DNA of 64,000 nucleotides from DASQZT01 sp035638575 (GTDB lineage Bacteria > Acidobacteriota > Terriglobia > Bryobacterales > Bryobacteraceae), in assembly GCA_035638575.1 (NCBI GenBank), contig DASQZT010000144.1:1-64000 (forward strand). The letters are read 5' to 3'. Below the pieces are notes generated by a model. The model did no database searches, was not told the DNA's origin, and saw nothing but the letters and a program-made list of their open reading frames with translations. Position 1 is the first letter of the stretch; the number at the start of each line of letters is the position of its first letter. Positions 16,736-23,831 of this stretch are shown here, one piece after another. The position numbers and the translations under genes were made by a program.

Positions 16736-17014
16736 TTACACGTCATTCTGCGGACGCAGTTCGTTCAACCACGCCGTAATTTCTACCTTGGCGTTTTCTG
16801 GCGAATCGGTGATGAGCCGTTCGTGAGGCTTCGTTTCACCTTTTGGCGTCACCCACGCTCGGAATTTGTGGCTGATGGACGGCCCATACGCCTTGATTTT
16901 CCACTCGCCATCACTGATTCCATGAAAAGCTCGGAATGTGAAAATGGCAAGTTTCACGCCGCTCTCTACGTCAGGCTCCAATCCGTAGATGTCCAAACCG
17001 TCGTCTTCGTACAT
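16736..17014 (-). CDS. Hypothetical 92-residue protein of element 2
   Basis: Start ATG 17014 is chosen because the sequence becomes protein-like there (MYEDDGLDIYGLEPDVESGV). The product looks like a small beta-sandwich or beta-barrel with alternating hydrophobic strands and no cysteines. There is no signal peptide and no clear ribosome binding site. The family is not recognised. It is the last gene of a minus-strand group. Confidence 0.5.
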   Translation of the reverse strand: MYEDDGLDIYGLEPDVESGVKLAIFTFRAFHGISDGEWKIKAYGPSISHKFRAWVTPKGETKPHERLITDSPENAKVEITAWLNELRPQNDV

Positions 17015-17048
17015 GGTGTTGGGTATAGCCGCCCGACCGATTCTGGGT

Positions 17049-17453
17049 CTACTTTGGAGGCTCGGATGCCTCCCGCAATACCTTCTTGGTGACATCAGCC
17101 TTATGTTCCTTACCGCCGTCGTCCAGCAAGTACATGGTCGTGCCATCAATGGCGAATTTCACTGGACCGTTGACGGTCACGTTGGCTGGCTTGGTTCCAC
17201 GAACGATCTCTGAGGCCGTATAGGTGTATGAATCGGTTTCGATGATGAAGGTGTCACGGGTCTCGTAAACATTATTGGTTCGGCGGCGGCTATCGAAGCC
17301 GACTGGTGGACGCTCAACGGCTCCGACGACATTCTGAGAACGCTGCGAGTCCACAAGTTTGCCTGTCTGCCAGTCTCGATTCTTCTTGCCGCCAAAAGCG
17401 GGGCCGGTCAAGGCAATAACCACTACGATGAGCGGGATTAGAAGCGGCTTCAT
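17049..17453 (-). CDS. Secreted hypothetical protein of element 2
   Basis: The 134-residue product starts at ATG 17453 after AGGAGA. A signal peptide is visible (MKPLLIPLIVVVIALTGPAF), followed by a beta-rich body in which TNNVYETRDTFIIETDSYTY and VKFAIDGTTMYLLDDGGKEH stand out. This body resembles small envelope proteins common in Acidobacteriota. It may be cargo, not a mobility gene. Function is unknown. Confidence 0.65.
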   Translation of the reverse strand: MKPLLIPLIVVVIALTGPAFGGKKNRDWQTGKLVDSQRSQNVVGAVERPPVGFDSRRRTNNVYETRDTFIIETDSYTYTASEIVRGTKPANVTVNGPVKFAIDGTTMYLLDDGGKEHKADVTKKVLREASEPPK

Positions 17454-17478
17454 TATGGTCTCCTGGAACTCCAAAACG

Positions 17479-17772
17479 TTAACTCCGGTCAGGATCACCC
17501 GCCAGCCATCTGTCAGTGACAACATAAAGAGTTCCCCGTGAGTCACCTTGCCTACGCCTAGCGATAACATTTAATCCACGTTCTTCTATCTGCCTTCGTA
17601 GCTTTCCAAGAGAACCAGCCGAAAGATTCTCTACGTATTGGCCGGGTTTTATGCGTCTCGCTATCTCGAACAGCGCTCCCGAAGGCATCTTCGTGTCATA
17701 GGAAGTTTTGCCCTGATCTGGAGGATCACCGTCCTTTATCTCAAGTTCGTAGCTGTCAACAGTCTTCGTCAT
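17479..17772 (-). CDS. Hypothetical 97-residue protein, leaderless-type promoter
   Basis: The product contains a helix-rich middle (GALFEIARRIKPGQYVENLS) and a basic segment (KLRRQIEERGLNVIARRRQG) that could bind nucleic acid, followed by a beta strand TLYVVTD. The family is not recognised. A consensus promoter ends seven bases before ATG 17772, so the mRNA probably begins at or almost at the start codon. Confidence 0.55.
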   Translation of the reverse strand: MTKTVDSYELEIKDGDPPDQGKTSYDTKMPSGALFEIARRIKPGQYVENLSAGSLGKLRRQIEERGLNVIARRRQGDSRGTLYVVTDRWLAGDPDRS

Positions 17773-17779
17773 CCTTTAA

Positions 17780-17808
17780 AGTGTAATCATTACGGGCTGC
17801 TTAGTCAA
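17780..17808 (-). promoter_or_regulatory. Sigma70-type promoter with leaderless spacing
   Basis: On the minus strand TTGACT (17808-17803) and TACACT (17785-17780) are separated by 17 bases. Only seven bases separate the -10 from ATG 17772. A GTAATcATTAC palindrome lies in the spacer and could be an operator. Confidence 0.65.
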
Positions 17809-17818
17809 TAGCTAATAT

Positions 17819-18484
17819 TCACGCCGCCTTCAACATCTCGTCTACGTACACGTGATGCCAAGCAGTACCTTTTCGTGTGGTGTAGCCGTCGCCGTTCAGA
17901 TTATGAGCTATGGCACGAAGACTGTAACCTTGCGATCTCAACAGACGGATGCGGGTAAGAACAAATTGTTCAGCGGCAGTTGGTTCAAGGTGCTTGCCGT
18001 CAGGGGCCAACTGAAAACCGTATGGGATACCGCCAATCCGTTGGCCTAGCGATTTCTTAAATTGAAGTGCCTGTCGAGTCCTCTCTCCGATAACTTCCCG
18101 CTCCCACTGCGATACAGAGATCAACAAATTCATTACCAATCTGCCGCTGGCCGTAGCAGTATCCAAAGATTCCGCAACGCTGACCAGAGCGACATCACGG
18201 CGGGAAAAACGTTCCAGAAGTTCCGCAAGATCCTTCACTGATCGTGTTAAGCGATCCAATTTGGCGATGATGACGGCGCTCACAAGAGAACTATCGGCCA
18301 GTGCAAGCAAACGCAGCATACCGGGCCTCTCCAAAGATCTCGCAGACTCGCCATCGTCCACAATCACATCCACCAGTTCAGCACCTTGAACTTCGGCCAT
18401 CGCACGAATTTTAGCAATTTGCGATTCCAGGGAAACTCCCCGTTCATTTTGCTTCGAGATTCTAGCGTAGCCAACGGCTTTCAT
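17819..18484 (-). CDS. Resolvase/invertase-type serine recombinase
   Basis: The 221-residue protein starts at ATG 18484. The catalytic domain shows YARISKQ with Ser10 as nucleophile, Arg8, and AKLDRLTRS (about 74-82) with the two conserved arginines, followed by the long E helix (SGRLVMNLLISVSQWEREVI). The C-terminal part (FVLTRIRLLRSQGYSLRAIA) is a recombinase-type helix-turn-helix segment ending soon after. It is much smaller than the large recombinase at the other end. It could resolve multimers or invert DNA; no inverted target site is evident inside the element. Confidence 0.88.
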   Translation of the reverse strand: MKAVGYARISKQNERGVSLESQIAKIRAMAEVQGAELVDVIVDDGESARSLERPGMLRLLALADSSLVSAVIIAKLDRLTRSVKDLAELLERFSRRDVALVSVAESLDTATASGRLVMNLLISVSQWEREVIGERTRQALQFKKSLGQRIGGIPYGFQLAPDGKHLEPTAAEQFVLTRIRLLRSQGYSLRAIAHNLNGDGYTTRKGTAWHHVYVDEMLKAA

Positions 18485-18492
18485 GCCTAAAA

Positions 18493-18521
18493 ATTGTAAC
18501 AAATGATAGCTGGTTTGTCAA
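18493..18521 (-). promoter_or_regulatory. Consensus promoter of the small recombinase, leaderless spacing
   Basis: TTGACA (18521-18516) and TACAAT (18498-18493) on the minus strand are exactly 17 bases apart, close to the ideal sigma70 promoter. Eight bases separate the -10 from ATG 18484, so the transcript would be leaderless or nearly so. Confidence 0.75.
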
Positions 18522-18541
18522 TTGCTGACCCATCAATTGCT
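18518..18541. promoter_or_regulatory. Direct-repeat candidate operator
   Basis: TCAATTGCT occurs at 18518-18526 and again at 18533-18541, 15 bases apart. The first copy overlaps the -35 box of the recombinase promoter. Tandem sites of this spacing are typical for ribbon-helix-helix repressors, and an RHH-like gene lies just upstream. Confidence 0.5.
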
Positions 18542-18555
18542 ACTCACGATCCCGT

Positions 18556-18774
18556 CTACTTCTTCAACTCCTTTTCCAGTTCGTCACGATGCGACTCCAC
18601 CAGCGTTCTCAGTAGCTCAGAAACGGATGCTCTGCCGCCGTTGACCTGCGCTCTGCGAAACGCCACTTCACGTAGGAGTTGCCAAGTGTCCTTCCCGATG
18701 TTTACCGCCGTTGTGACCTTCTCATCGTTGACATCGGGAGCCTTCTGTTTGCTTTTGCCCGGTGGTTTTGCCAT
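18556..18774 (-). CDS. Ribbon-helix-helix-like regulator of element 2
   Basis: The 72-residue product starts at ATG 18774 (MAKPPGKSKQKAPDVNDEKV). After a basic tail it has a beta strand (KVTTAVNIGKDTW) and two helices (QLLREVAFRRAQ and SVSELLRTLVESHRDELEKEL), the layout of an RHH protein. TATAAT ends seven bases before this ATG, as in the other two minus-strand genes. It precedes the small recombinase on the same strand and may repress it through the TCAATTGCT repeats. Confidence 0.6.
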   Translation of the reverse strand: MAKPPGKSKQKAPDVNDEKVTTAVNIGKDTWQLLREVAFRRAQVNGGRASVSELLRTLVESHRDELEKELKK

Positions 18775-18781
18775 CAGCTTC

Positions 18782-18787
18782 ATTATA
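18782..18787 (-). promoter_or_regulatory. -10 box TATAAT with leaderless spacing
   Basis: A perfect TATAAT on the minus strand stands seven bases before ATG 18774. The -35 (TTTCCA or TTCCAC) is poor. It overlaps a possible upstream ATG at 18783, which argues for the 18774 start. Confidence 0.5.
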
Positions 18788-18869
18788 TGACAATTCATCA
18801 TTTGTGGAAACCAGAACCAGCCTGAAATGTTTCAGCAACTTCGGGCATTCGCTTCGGATTGGTAAAACT

Positions 18870-18938
18870 CAACACAGGCACAAGCGCTTGAAATAGCGCC
18901 ACTTGCAGATCGGCGTATACATAAATCCGGTATACGAC
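18870..18938. other. Inverted repeats upstream of the HUH gene, candidate nick site/origin
   Basis: AAGCGCTTGAAATAGCGC and two GTATAC palindromes (CGTATACATAAATCCGGTATACG) lie within 70 bases before the HUH endonuclease start. HUH Rep proteins nick at hairpins next to their own gene. Placement and symmetry fit, but no conserved nick sequence was recognised. Confidence 0.35.
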
Positions 18939-18939
18939 G

Positions 18940-19446
18940 ATGAATTGGAATCGCACCTGGAAAACCGAAATTCGGCAGCATCTAGCATCGCTGCCCTTTA
19001 CCCATTTTCTGACGTTCAACTATAAACGCCGTCTACCCGGAGGCATGGACACTCGCCTTCTCACAGTTCGCAAGAACCTCCGGGAATGGAACAGGGCGAT
19101 GCTTGAAACTCTGTACGGCAAACAATTTCCCAAACGGAATGTTGGCGACGCCTTCATGTTCGCTGCGTTCATTGAGATAGGCCCACTCCAACAAAAAGAG
19201 CACACACACATCCTTGCGAGTGTACCATTGCCACTGCACGAAAAGTTTGAACGAAACGCCGCACTGCTTTGGCAACCGAAGGAGCTTGACCGTTCTCCGG
19301 GAAATATTCGGCAACACTTTCCACCGGATGTATGCCTGAAGCGAATATATGACTTGGAGGGAATAGTAAACTATGTAACCAAAACCATCACACCAAATTC
19401 AGATCGGATCTTGTTCTCGCAGGAGTTCAGGAAAACCGCAGCGTAA
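18940..19446 (+). CDS. HUH-type endonuclease (Rep-like)
   Basis: The 168-residue protein has the three HUH motifs in order: motif 1 THFLTFNYKR (21-30), motif 2 EHTHILASVP with the His88-x-His90 metal pair, and motif 3 GIVNYVTKTI with Tyr145 as nucleophile and Lys148 (YxxK). Single-tyrosine Rep proteins of rolling-circle plasmids and small phages carry this set. It should nick one strand and stay joined to the 5' end, starting replication of the excised circle. It is at the short end for a Rep protein and has no helicase domain. It reads divergently from the RHH gene. Confidence 0.7.
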   Translation: MNWNRTWKTEIRQHLASLPFTHFLTFNYKRRLPGGMDTRLLTVRKNLREWNRAMLETLYGKQFPKRNVGDAFMFAAFIEIGPLQQKEHTHILASVPLPLHEKFERNAALLWQPKELDRSPGNIRQHFPPDVCLKRIYDLEGIVNYVTKTITPNSDRILFSQEFRKTAA

Positions 19447-19451
19447 TTTAA

Positions 19452-19564
19452 GGTGTGGTGCATCGGCTGTTCGGCACACCGTTAGTCTCGACTACACCAC
19501 ACTTATCACATTTGACACTTCATAAGATTAGCGCCACTCGGAAGCGTTTGTCTCGAAGTGTCAT
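19452..19564. other. Two inverted repeats downstream of the HUH gene
   Basis: GTGTGGTG facing CACCACAC (about 19454 and 19496), and TGACACTTC facing GAAGTGTCA (about 19514 and 19556), are perfect 8- and 9-base inverted repeats. They might be a terminator for the HUH gene or a single-strand origin of rolling-circle replication. The following 50 bases are very AT-rich. Confidence 0.45.
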
Positions 19565-19620
19565 CTTAATTAGAATAATAGTATAACTTACAATCAATGA
19601 AACTGAAAGACAAAGGTTTT

Positions 19621-19977
19621 ATGAATAAACAAGAAATAATTTCTATGAATAAACACGATACTAGAATGTACCTTACACAGTACATCATCGAAGAAGTTGA
19701 GGAAGGATTAACTAAATTATGGAACCAAGTCAACTATGGCAACTACTCTGATGATCGCACTGTTCACATCACCTTCTCGGACGAATCCAAAGGACGAATC
19801 TTGTCAGAATCAAGGAAAGAGTTGGATCGTTTGCCCATCACGACGCTCAGATTTATGACGAACGGCACGAATTTCGGCAGTTCAGTGTTGATGGGCTTTG
19901 TGGACGTACAAATAGACAAGGCCAAAGCTTATATGGAAACAATTTATGACGAACTTGAAAACGAACTGCTTTACTAA
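19621..19977 (+). CDS. Hypothetical protein of element 2, AT-rich
   Basis: ATG 19621 is preferred because AAAGG lies four bases upstream (an upstream ATG is at 19597). The 118-residue product begins MNKQEIISMNKHDTRMYLTQ and is a helix-rich and strand-rich acidic protein with no known motif. Base composition is clearly more AT-rich than the rest of the window, a sign of separate origin. Its end overlaps the next gene by 32 bases. Confidence 0.5.
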   Translation: MNKQEIISMNKHDTRMYLTQYIIEEVEEGLTKLWNQVNYGNYSDDRTVHITFSDESKGRILSESRKELDRLPITTLRFMTNGTNFGSSVLMGFVDVQIDKAKAYMETIYDELENELLY

Positions 19978-20269
19978 CACACCCGACATCAAAAACAAAT
20001 TGAATCGCCTATTGATTATTCGTATGAACCACGAATTGTACGAGCGCATTGACCATGCTCTGATGACAACTCCAGCGCTGGCAGGAATGAATCGCTCAAT
20101 ATTCGCACGTAAAGCGCTGATCTATGCACTTGAGTCCGTCAAGCCAGCGGATGAAGAGACCCTTGCGAAAATTGGTGAGCAAGACAATGTTAGTAGACTG
20201 CCTGACGATGTAACTCTCTTGAAACAGGTTATAGTAGAGAGCAAATCCTTTCGGCCACCGAAGGCATGA
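19946..20269 (+). CDS. Possible ribbon-helix-helix protein
   Basis: Up to 107 residues. The core reads RLLIIRMNHELYERIDHALM (strand then helix A), then a turn and NRSIFARKALIYALESVK (helix B), an RHH-like pattern. The start could be ATG 19946 or a later TTG near 19999; the strand before MNHELY needs a start upstream of 20024. It may be the antagonist or partner of the RHH regulator at 18556. Confidence 0.5.
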   Translation: MTNLKTNCFTNTPDIKNKLNRLLIIRMNHELYERIDHALMTTPALAGMNRSIFARKALIYALESVKPADEETLAKIGEQDNVSRLPDDVTLLKQVIVESKSFRPPKA

Positions 20270-20332
20270 TGTGCTTACTCAAACATTGGGTGGCCGGTTA
20301 CTGAGTTCTGTGACGGGCTTTGGAATTGAACC

Positions 20333-20638
20333 ATGACAACAACACGAAGAGAACGAGGGAACGCCAAATGGCTGGAGAAGATCAAGAAGCATTGGCGGAG
20401 AAACCTTCAAATTCTGAGGCACACCAGCCGAAGCGACAAGGAAGAAATCGAAGATCGGGTGATGGCAAGAATGCACGAAGCCGTCATCAGCGTTTCCGAC
20501 TTCACGATTGAGCATGGTGGGATGCTTCCTGCATTCGAGTCCGACGCTGATTCGCTGGCGATGGACATCCTAATGGCCGTTGGCATGGCGCATCTCACAG
20601 GCAACCGCTTACTTGCAGTACCAGCACCCGCACGGTAA
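20333..20638 (+). CDS. Hypothetical 101-residue protein of element 2
   Basis: Starts MTTTRRERGNAKWLEKIKKH. The first half is strongly basic and helical, the second half hydrophobic and helical (AMDILMAVGMAHLTGNRLLA). The family is not recognised. It lies between the RHH-like gene and the non-coding stretch before the large recombinase. Confidence 0.45.
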   Translation: MTTTRRERGNAKWLEKIKKHWRRNLQILRHTSRSDKEEIEDRVMARMHEAVISVSDFTIEHGGMLPAFESDADSLAMDILMAVGMAHLTGNRLLAVPAPAR

Positions 20639-20988
20639 TCTCGAAGTTTTCGCCATCGGATATCCCCGATAGCCGTATCCCGGTGCGGTATCCACGTCCA
20701 GGCCGGTTTGGGCACTGGCTATACGTATGCCGTCGAGCGTGTGCATACGACATGGGAGTGCGGCGAAGCCCTGACGGGAAAAATTCAGAAAAACACAGTA
20801 ATATTCTAGCCTGTGACTCCAGTCGAAGGTGTATTACAGTCGGCCCCAGAGTTTTCGAGGAGGGGAACGGAAAAAATATTTCGCTAAAGGATTCCTTCCC
20901 AGAATGGAGTCGTCACTTGAACCATCTGGCGGATGGCTTGACTTAATCTTTGCAGTGGCGTACCATCAACGCCGTGGGAGGATGAACA
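20639..20988. other. Non-coding stretch before the large recombinase
   Basis: No convincing gene. The palindrome GGATATCC (20658-20665) and two further TATCC motifs occur within 40 bases and could be recombinase or regulator sites. GGGAGG just upstream of 20989 is the ribosome binding site for the recombinase. Confidence 0.4.
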
Positions 20989-22707
20989 TTGGAACAGGCC
21001 CAACAACCACGAAAGAAAGTTCTGATCCTCCAGCGTGTTTCGACAACGCAACAGAAAATTGAACAACAGGAATTCGCCACTCAGGAAATTTGCGAACAGT
21101 TCAGCCTGGAACCCGCAAAGGTCTATTCGTTTCCTGGTGAATCCGGCATGATTGTTCAGGAAACGCCAGAATTCAAGGACATGATGAAGGCCCTGGAACA
21201 ACCGGACATAGCGGGATTGGTTGTGATGCATCCTGATCGTATGTTCAGACCAGAATATCCCGACGCTTACCGCAATCTGGCACCGTTTCGCATCCACAAG
21301 AAAGTGATCTTTACGTTTCGTGAAAGGCCGGTTGAGATTTGGAAGAAAGAAGATCGGGATTGGATCGTGGATACGTTGGAAAAAGCCGCCGATGAAAGGG
21401 TGAGCATTCGCCGCCGCACGTACCCGGTAAAAGAACGTCTTGCCAAAGATCCCCTCTGCAATGTGTTCAAGCTGCCGAAAGGTGTTATCCACATCAAGGA
21501 CGAACATCTCTATGGCAGGGGAACAAAAAAAGGACATTTCGAGTTTGACGGTTTTGCCCACAACAAAGTGAAACTCGCCTTCGAGATGGTTGCAAACGGT
21601 TCCAGTATCCGCCACGCTGCTACTGTTTTAGGATTCTCTAGCGAGACAGCGCTGCGTGTCGTGCTTGATAATAAATGGTGGATCGGTATCAAGGAACGGA
21701 CGCACAAACGCATAGCTGAATACGTCAGTGAGTCGGAAGCGGTAAATGGCTTGACAATGGGTGACAGGAAACGGACGAAGAAGGGCACTCCAAAATTTTC
21801 CAGACGCATGGAACATGATGCTCCCATCTGCCATCACACCAACTTATCTGTTACGCCTGATGTTGCGTTTGAACCATATTTGGCCCAGCCCAACGTGCAA
21901 CACAACCAACCGCTTGTATCGCCTGAACTGTTTCAAAAAGTTCAGGATCTAATCAGCGTGTACCGTAACTCATGGACGCAGAACCGTTCCAACACCAACA
22001 AGTTCTTAGGAACGAAATTCCTGTATTGTCAATGCGGTGCAAAGTTGTACGTGAAAAATGACGGACGCCAGAAAGCCACATTCTATTGCTCCAAGAAATG
22101 CGGCTTCAAACGTCTGCGTGCTGAACCAACTGACAAAGCAATCTGGACAGCCGCCTTAATTTATTTCACCGACCAACAGAACCTCACCCGGATCATTACA
22201 CAAGCGCAGAATTCGGACGAAGCCCAAGCACGCCAGAATGCCATTACACAGGCTCAAACTCGATTAACCGAACTGGAAAACGAGTACCGCATCATCAGCC
22301 GGAACATGTTGAAGATTGACGCTGAGAGCGATCCAATCCGCTACGAAGTTGCCGATAGAGAATGCAAAAGACTGAACCTGGAATTATCCGAAACACGGAT
22401 ACGTCTAGCCACGGCCAGAGCACAGGGCGAACCCTTCGGCACTAACGACGTGGCCGTGATCGTTGATGCCATCCTGAGACGGTTCTGCTTGCCTCACAAG
22501 TGGACGGCTGAAGAGAAAATTTCCGCACTGTCTGAAGTGGTGGAACGCATCGAAGTGAATGATAGAGCAATCGCCCGGTTTGTGATTCGTGGTGGCTTGC
22601 CTGTTTACAATTTGGGTAAGCCAATCCCCACACAATTGAACGGGCACGAATACGGAACGGAATCGTTCTCCGAAGAATGGAACGCCAAATTCCAAAGATT
22701 GTCTTGA
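20989..22707 (+). CDS. Large serine recombinase (integrase) of element 2
   Basis: The 572-residue protein starts at TTG 20989 with GGGAGG upstream. Catalytic domain: VLILQRVSTTQQ with Ser18 as nucleophile, and HPDRMFRPEYP in place of the usual LDRLSR segment. A recombinase domain follows (about 180-320), then a zinc ribbon (Cys347, Cys349, Cys367, Cys371), a coiled coil (about 400-465) and a final DNA-binding segment. This is the domain order of phage-type large serine integrases. The last codons lie in the attachment site: the stop TGA (22705-22707) uses T and G of the core and A from host DNA, so the excised form would read on for 31 more residues. Confidence 0.92.
   Translation: MEQAQQPRKKVLILQRVSTTQQKIEQQEFATQEICEQFSLEPAKVYSFPGESGMIVQETPEFKDMMKALEQPDIAGLVVMHPDRMFRPEYPDAYRNLAPFRIHKKVIFTFRERPVEIWKKEDRDWIVDTLEKAADERVSIRRRTYPVKERLAKDPLCNVFKLPKGVIHIKDEHLYGRGTKKGHFEFDGFAHNKVKLAFEMVANGSSIRHAATVLGFSSETALRVVLDNKWWIGIKERTHKRIAEYVSESEAVNGLTMGDRKRTKKGTPKFSRRMEHDAPICHHTNLSVTPDVAFEPYLAQPNVQHNQPLVSPELFQKVQDLISVYRNSWTQNRSNTNKFLGTKFLYCQCGAKLYVKNDGRQKATFYCSKKCGFKRLRAEPTDKAIWTAALIYFTDQQNLTRIITQAQNSDEAQARQNAITQAQTRLTELENEYRIISRNMLKIDAESDPIRYEVADRECKRLNLELSETRIRLATARAQGEPFGTNDVAVIVDAILRRFCLPHKWTAEEKISALSEVVERIEVNDRAIARFVIRGGLPVYNLGKPIPTQLNGHEYGTESFSEEWNAKFQRLS
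22703..22706. other. Right attachment junction of element 2 (core CTTG)
   Basis: The core shared with 16334-16337. Element side: AAATTCCAAAGATTGT. Host side: ATGATTTTGGCGATCTTG, coding on the minus strand for KIAKII of the MCP. The recombinase stop codon spans this core. Confidence 0.88.
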
Positions 22708-23790
22708 TGATTTTGGCGATCTTGCCGCTTTGACTGTCGATCTCGCCCATGGCGAGCACCATCTGATCCAGCGATCGGTTGGTTTCGGCGAATCTCCGCT
22801 GCGACTGTGTCGCCAGCTCGGCGGCGGCGCGGGCGTTCTCGCTGTTCTTGCGCGCCATGGAGCCGATCTCTTCGCCCGACGCGGACGTTTCTTCAATCGA
22901 TGCGGCCTGCTCGCTCGCGCCTTGCGCCAGTGACTCGCTGGCCGCGGTCACCTGCCCGACCGAGGCCGCAACCTGTCCCGCCGCGTCACTCATGTCCGCG
23001 ACGGCGCGGCGGAGCGTGCTCTTGATTCCGCGGACAACCCACAGCACCGCGGCTGCCACGAGCAGGTTCAAGCCGATGAGAAGGATCGCGGTCCAGCGGC
23101 TGGCCGAGATATTGCGCTGAGCCTGCCGGTTGGAAAGCGCCAGAGCCTCCCGCTCGCGCCCGGAAAGAAGCTGGGACGCCTTCTCCACCTCTTCGAGGAT
23201 GGGAAACATCTTGTCCGTCAGGACGGTGTGGGCGTCCTCGAACCGCCGGCTGCCTGCCAACCCCAGGTATTCCTTGTTGGAGGCCAGCCAACCCGACGCC
23301 CCCTTGTCGAAAACGTCGAGCGCCTTTCTGGCGGCTTCATCCGAAACCAGGCCCCGCAACTTCTCGACGCGCTGTTGGACAACCGCTCCGGCCGCCTCGA
23401 GCCCGCGGACGCTGTCGTCCACCGCCGCGGGCGTATGACAGGACGCACAGCTCGTGCCATCGCCGGCCCGCGCCTGATGTTGAGTGGCCGACCGGCGCTC
23501 CAATTCCAGAATGGCGTAGGCGATTTGCTCGCGCACGGAATCGCTTTTCAGTTTCTGGAATGCGTCCTCGGTCGCGCCCACAAGTTCCAGCTTCGCCGCC
23601 GTGTTGTTTACCGCCGCGTCCAGCGAAGCGCCCAAGGTGGAGATCGCCTGGAAGGATGTGACGCTGAGCACGGCCAGAGACACCACCAGGCCCGCGACAC
23701 CCAGCGTCAGCTTGCTTCCGACTGTGAGCTTGATTCGATACGTATCGGCTGCCCTCGCAATGTTCTTATCGGCAACCGATCCGCAAAGTT
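22705..23790 (-). pseudogene. Methyl-accepting chemotaxis protein, 5' fragment (sensor, TM, first signalling helix)
   Basis: Upstream half of the split MCP. A first membrane helix (LGVAGLVVSLAVLSVTSFQA) precedes a periplasmic four-helix-like domain that contains CASCH, a c-type haem-binding motif, about 90 residues from the membrane. A second membrane helix (WTAILLIGLNLLVAAAVLWV) and the first signalling helix follow. The intact protein would sense redox state, oxygen or a haem ligand. The frame ends at the att core in GKIAKIIK and then runs into about ten unrelated element-coded residues. No good start codon is visible: the frame stays open upstream into the decarboxylase gene, and the 5' end given is approximate. 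Confidence 0.88.
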
Positions 23791-23831
23791 GAGGGGTATT
23801 TTTGTGGCCACGACCGGACGGACCGCTCCTT

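Larger units (their letters stand above)
16336..22704. mobile_element. Serine-recombinase integrative element in the MCP gene (about 6.37 kb)
   Basis: The element is bounded by CTTG cores at 16334-16337 and 22703-22706, 6,369 bases apart. Removing the stretch between cores rejoins the MCP reading frame exactly (GKIAKIIK to VIDEIAFQ). Rejoining the element ends gives a 36-base site with 14-base arms AAATTCAAAAGATT and the complement of AATCTTTGGAATTT, matching at 13 of 14 positions around a central AA. The element carries a large serine recombinase, a small serine recombinase, an HUH endonuclease, two RHH-like proteins and four to five unknown genes. No relaxase, coupling protein or type IV secretion gene is present, so any transfer would need help. 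Confidence 0.88.
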
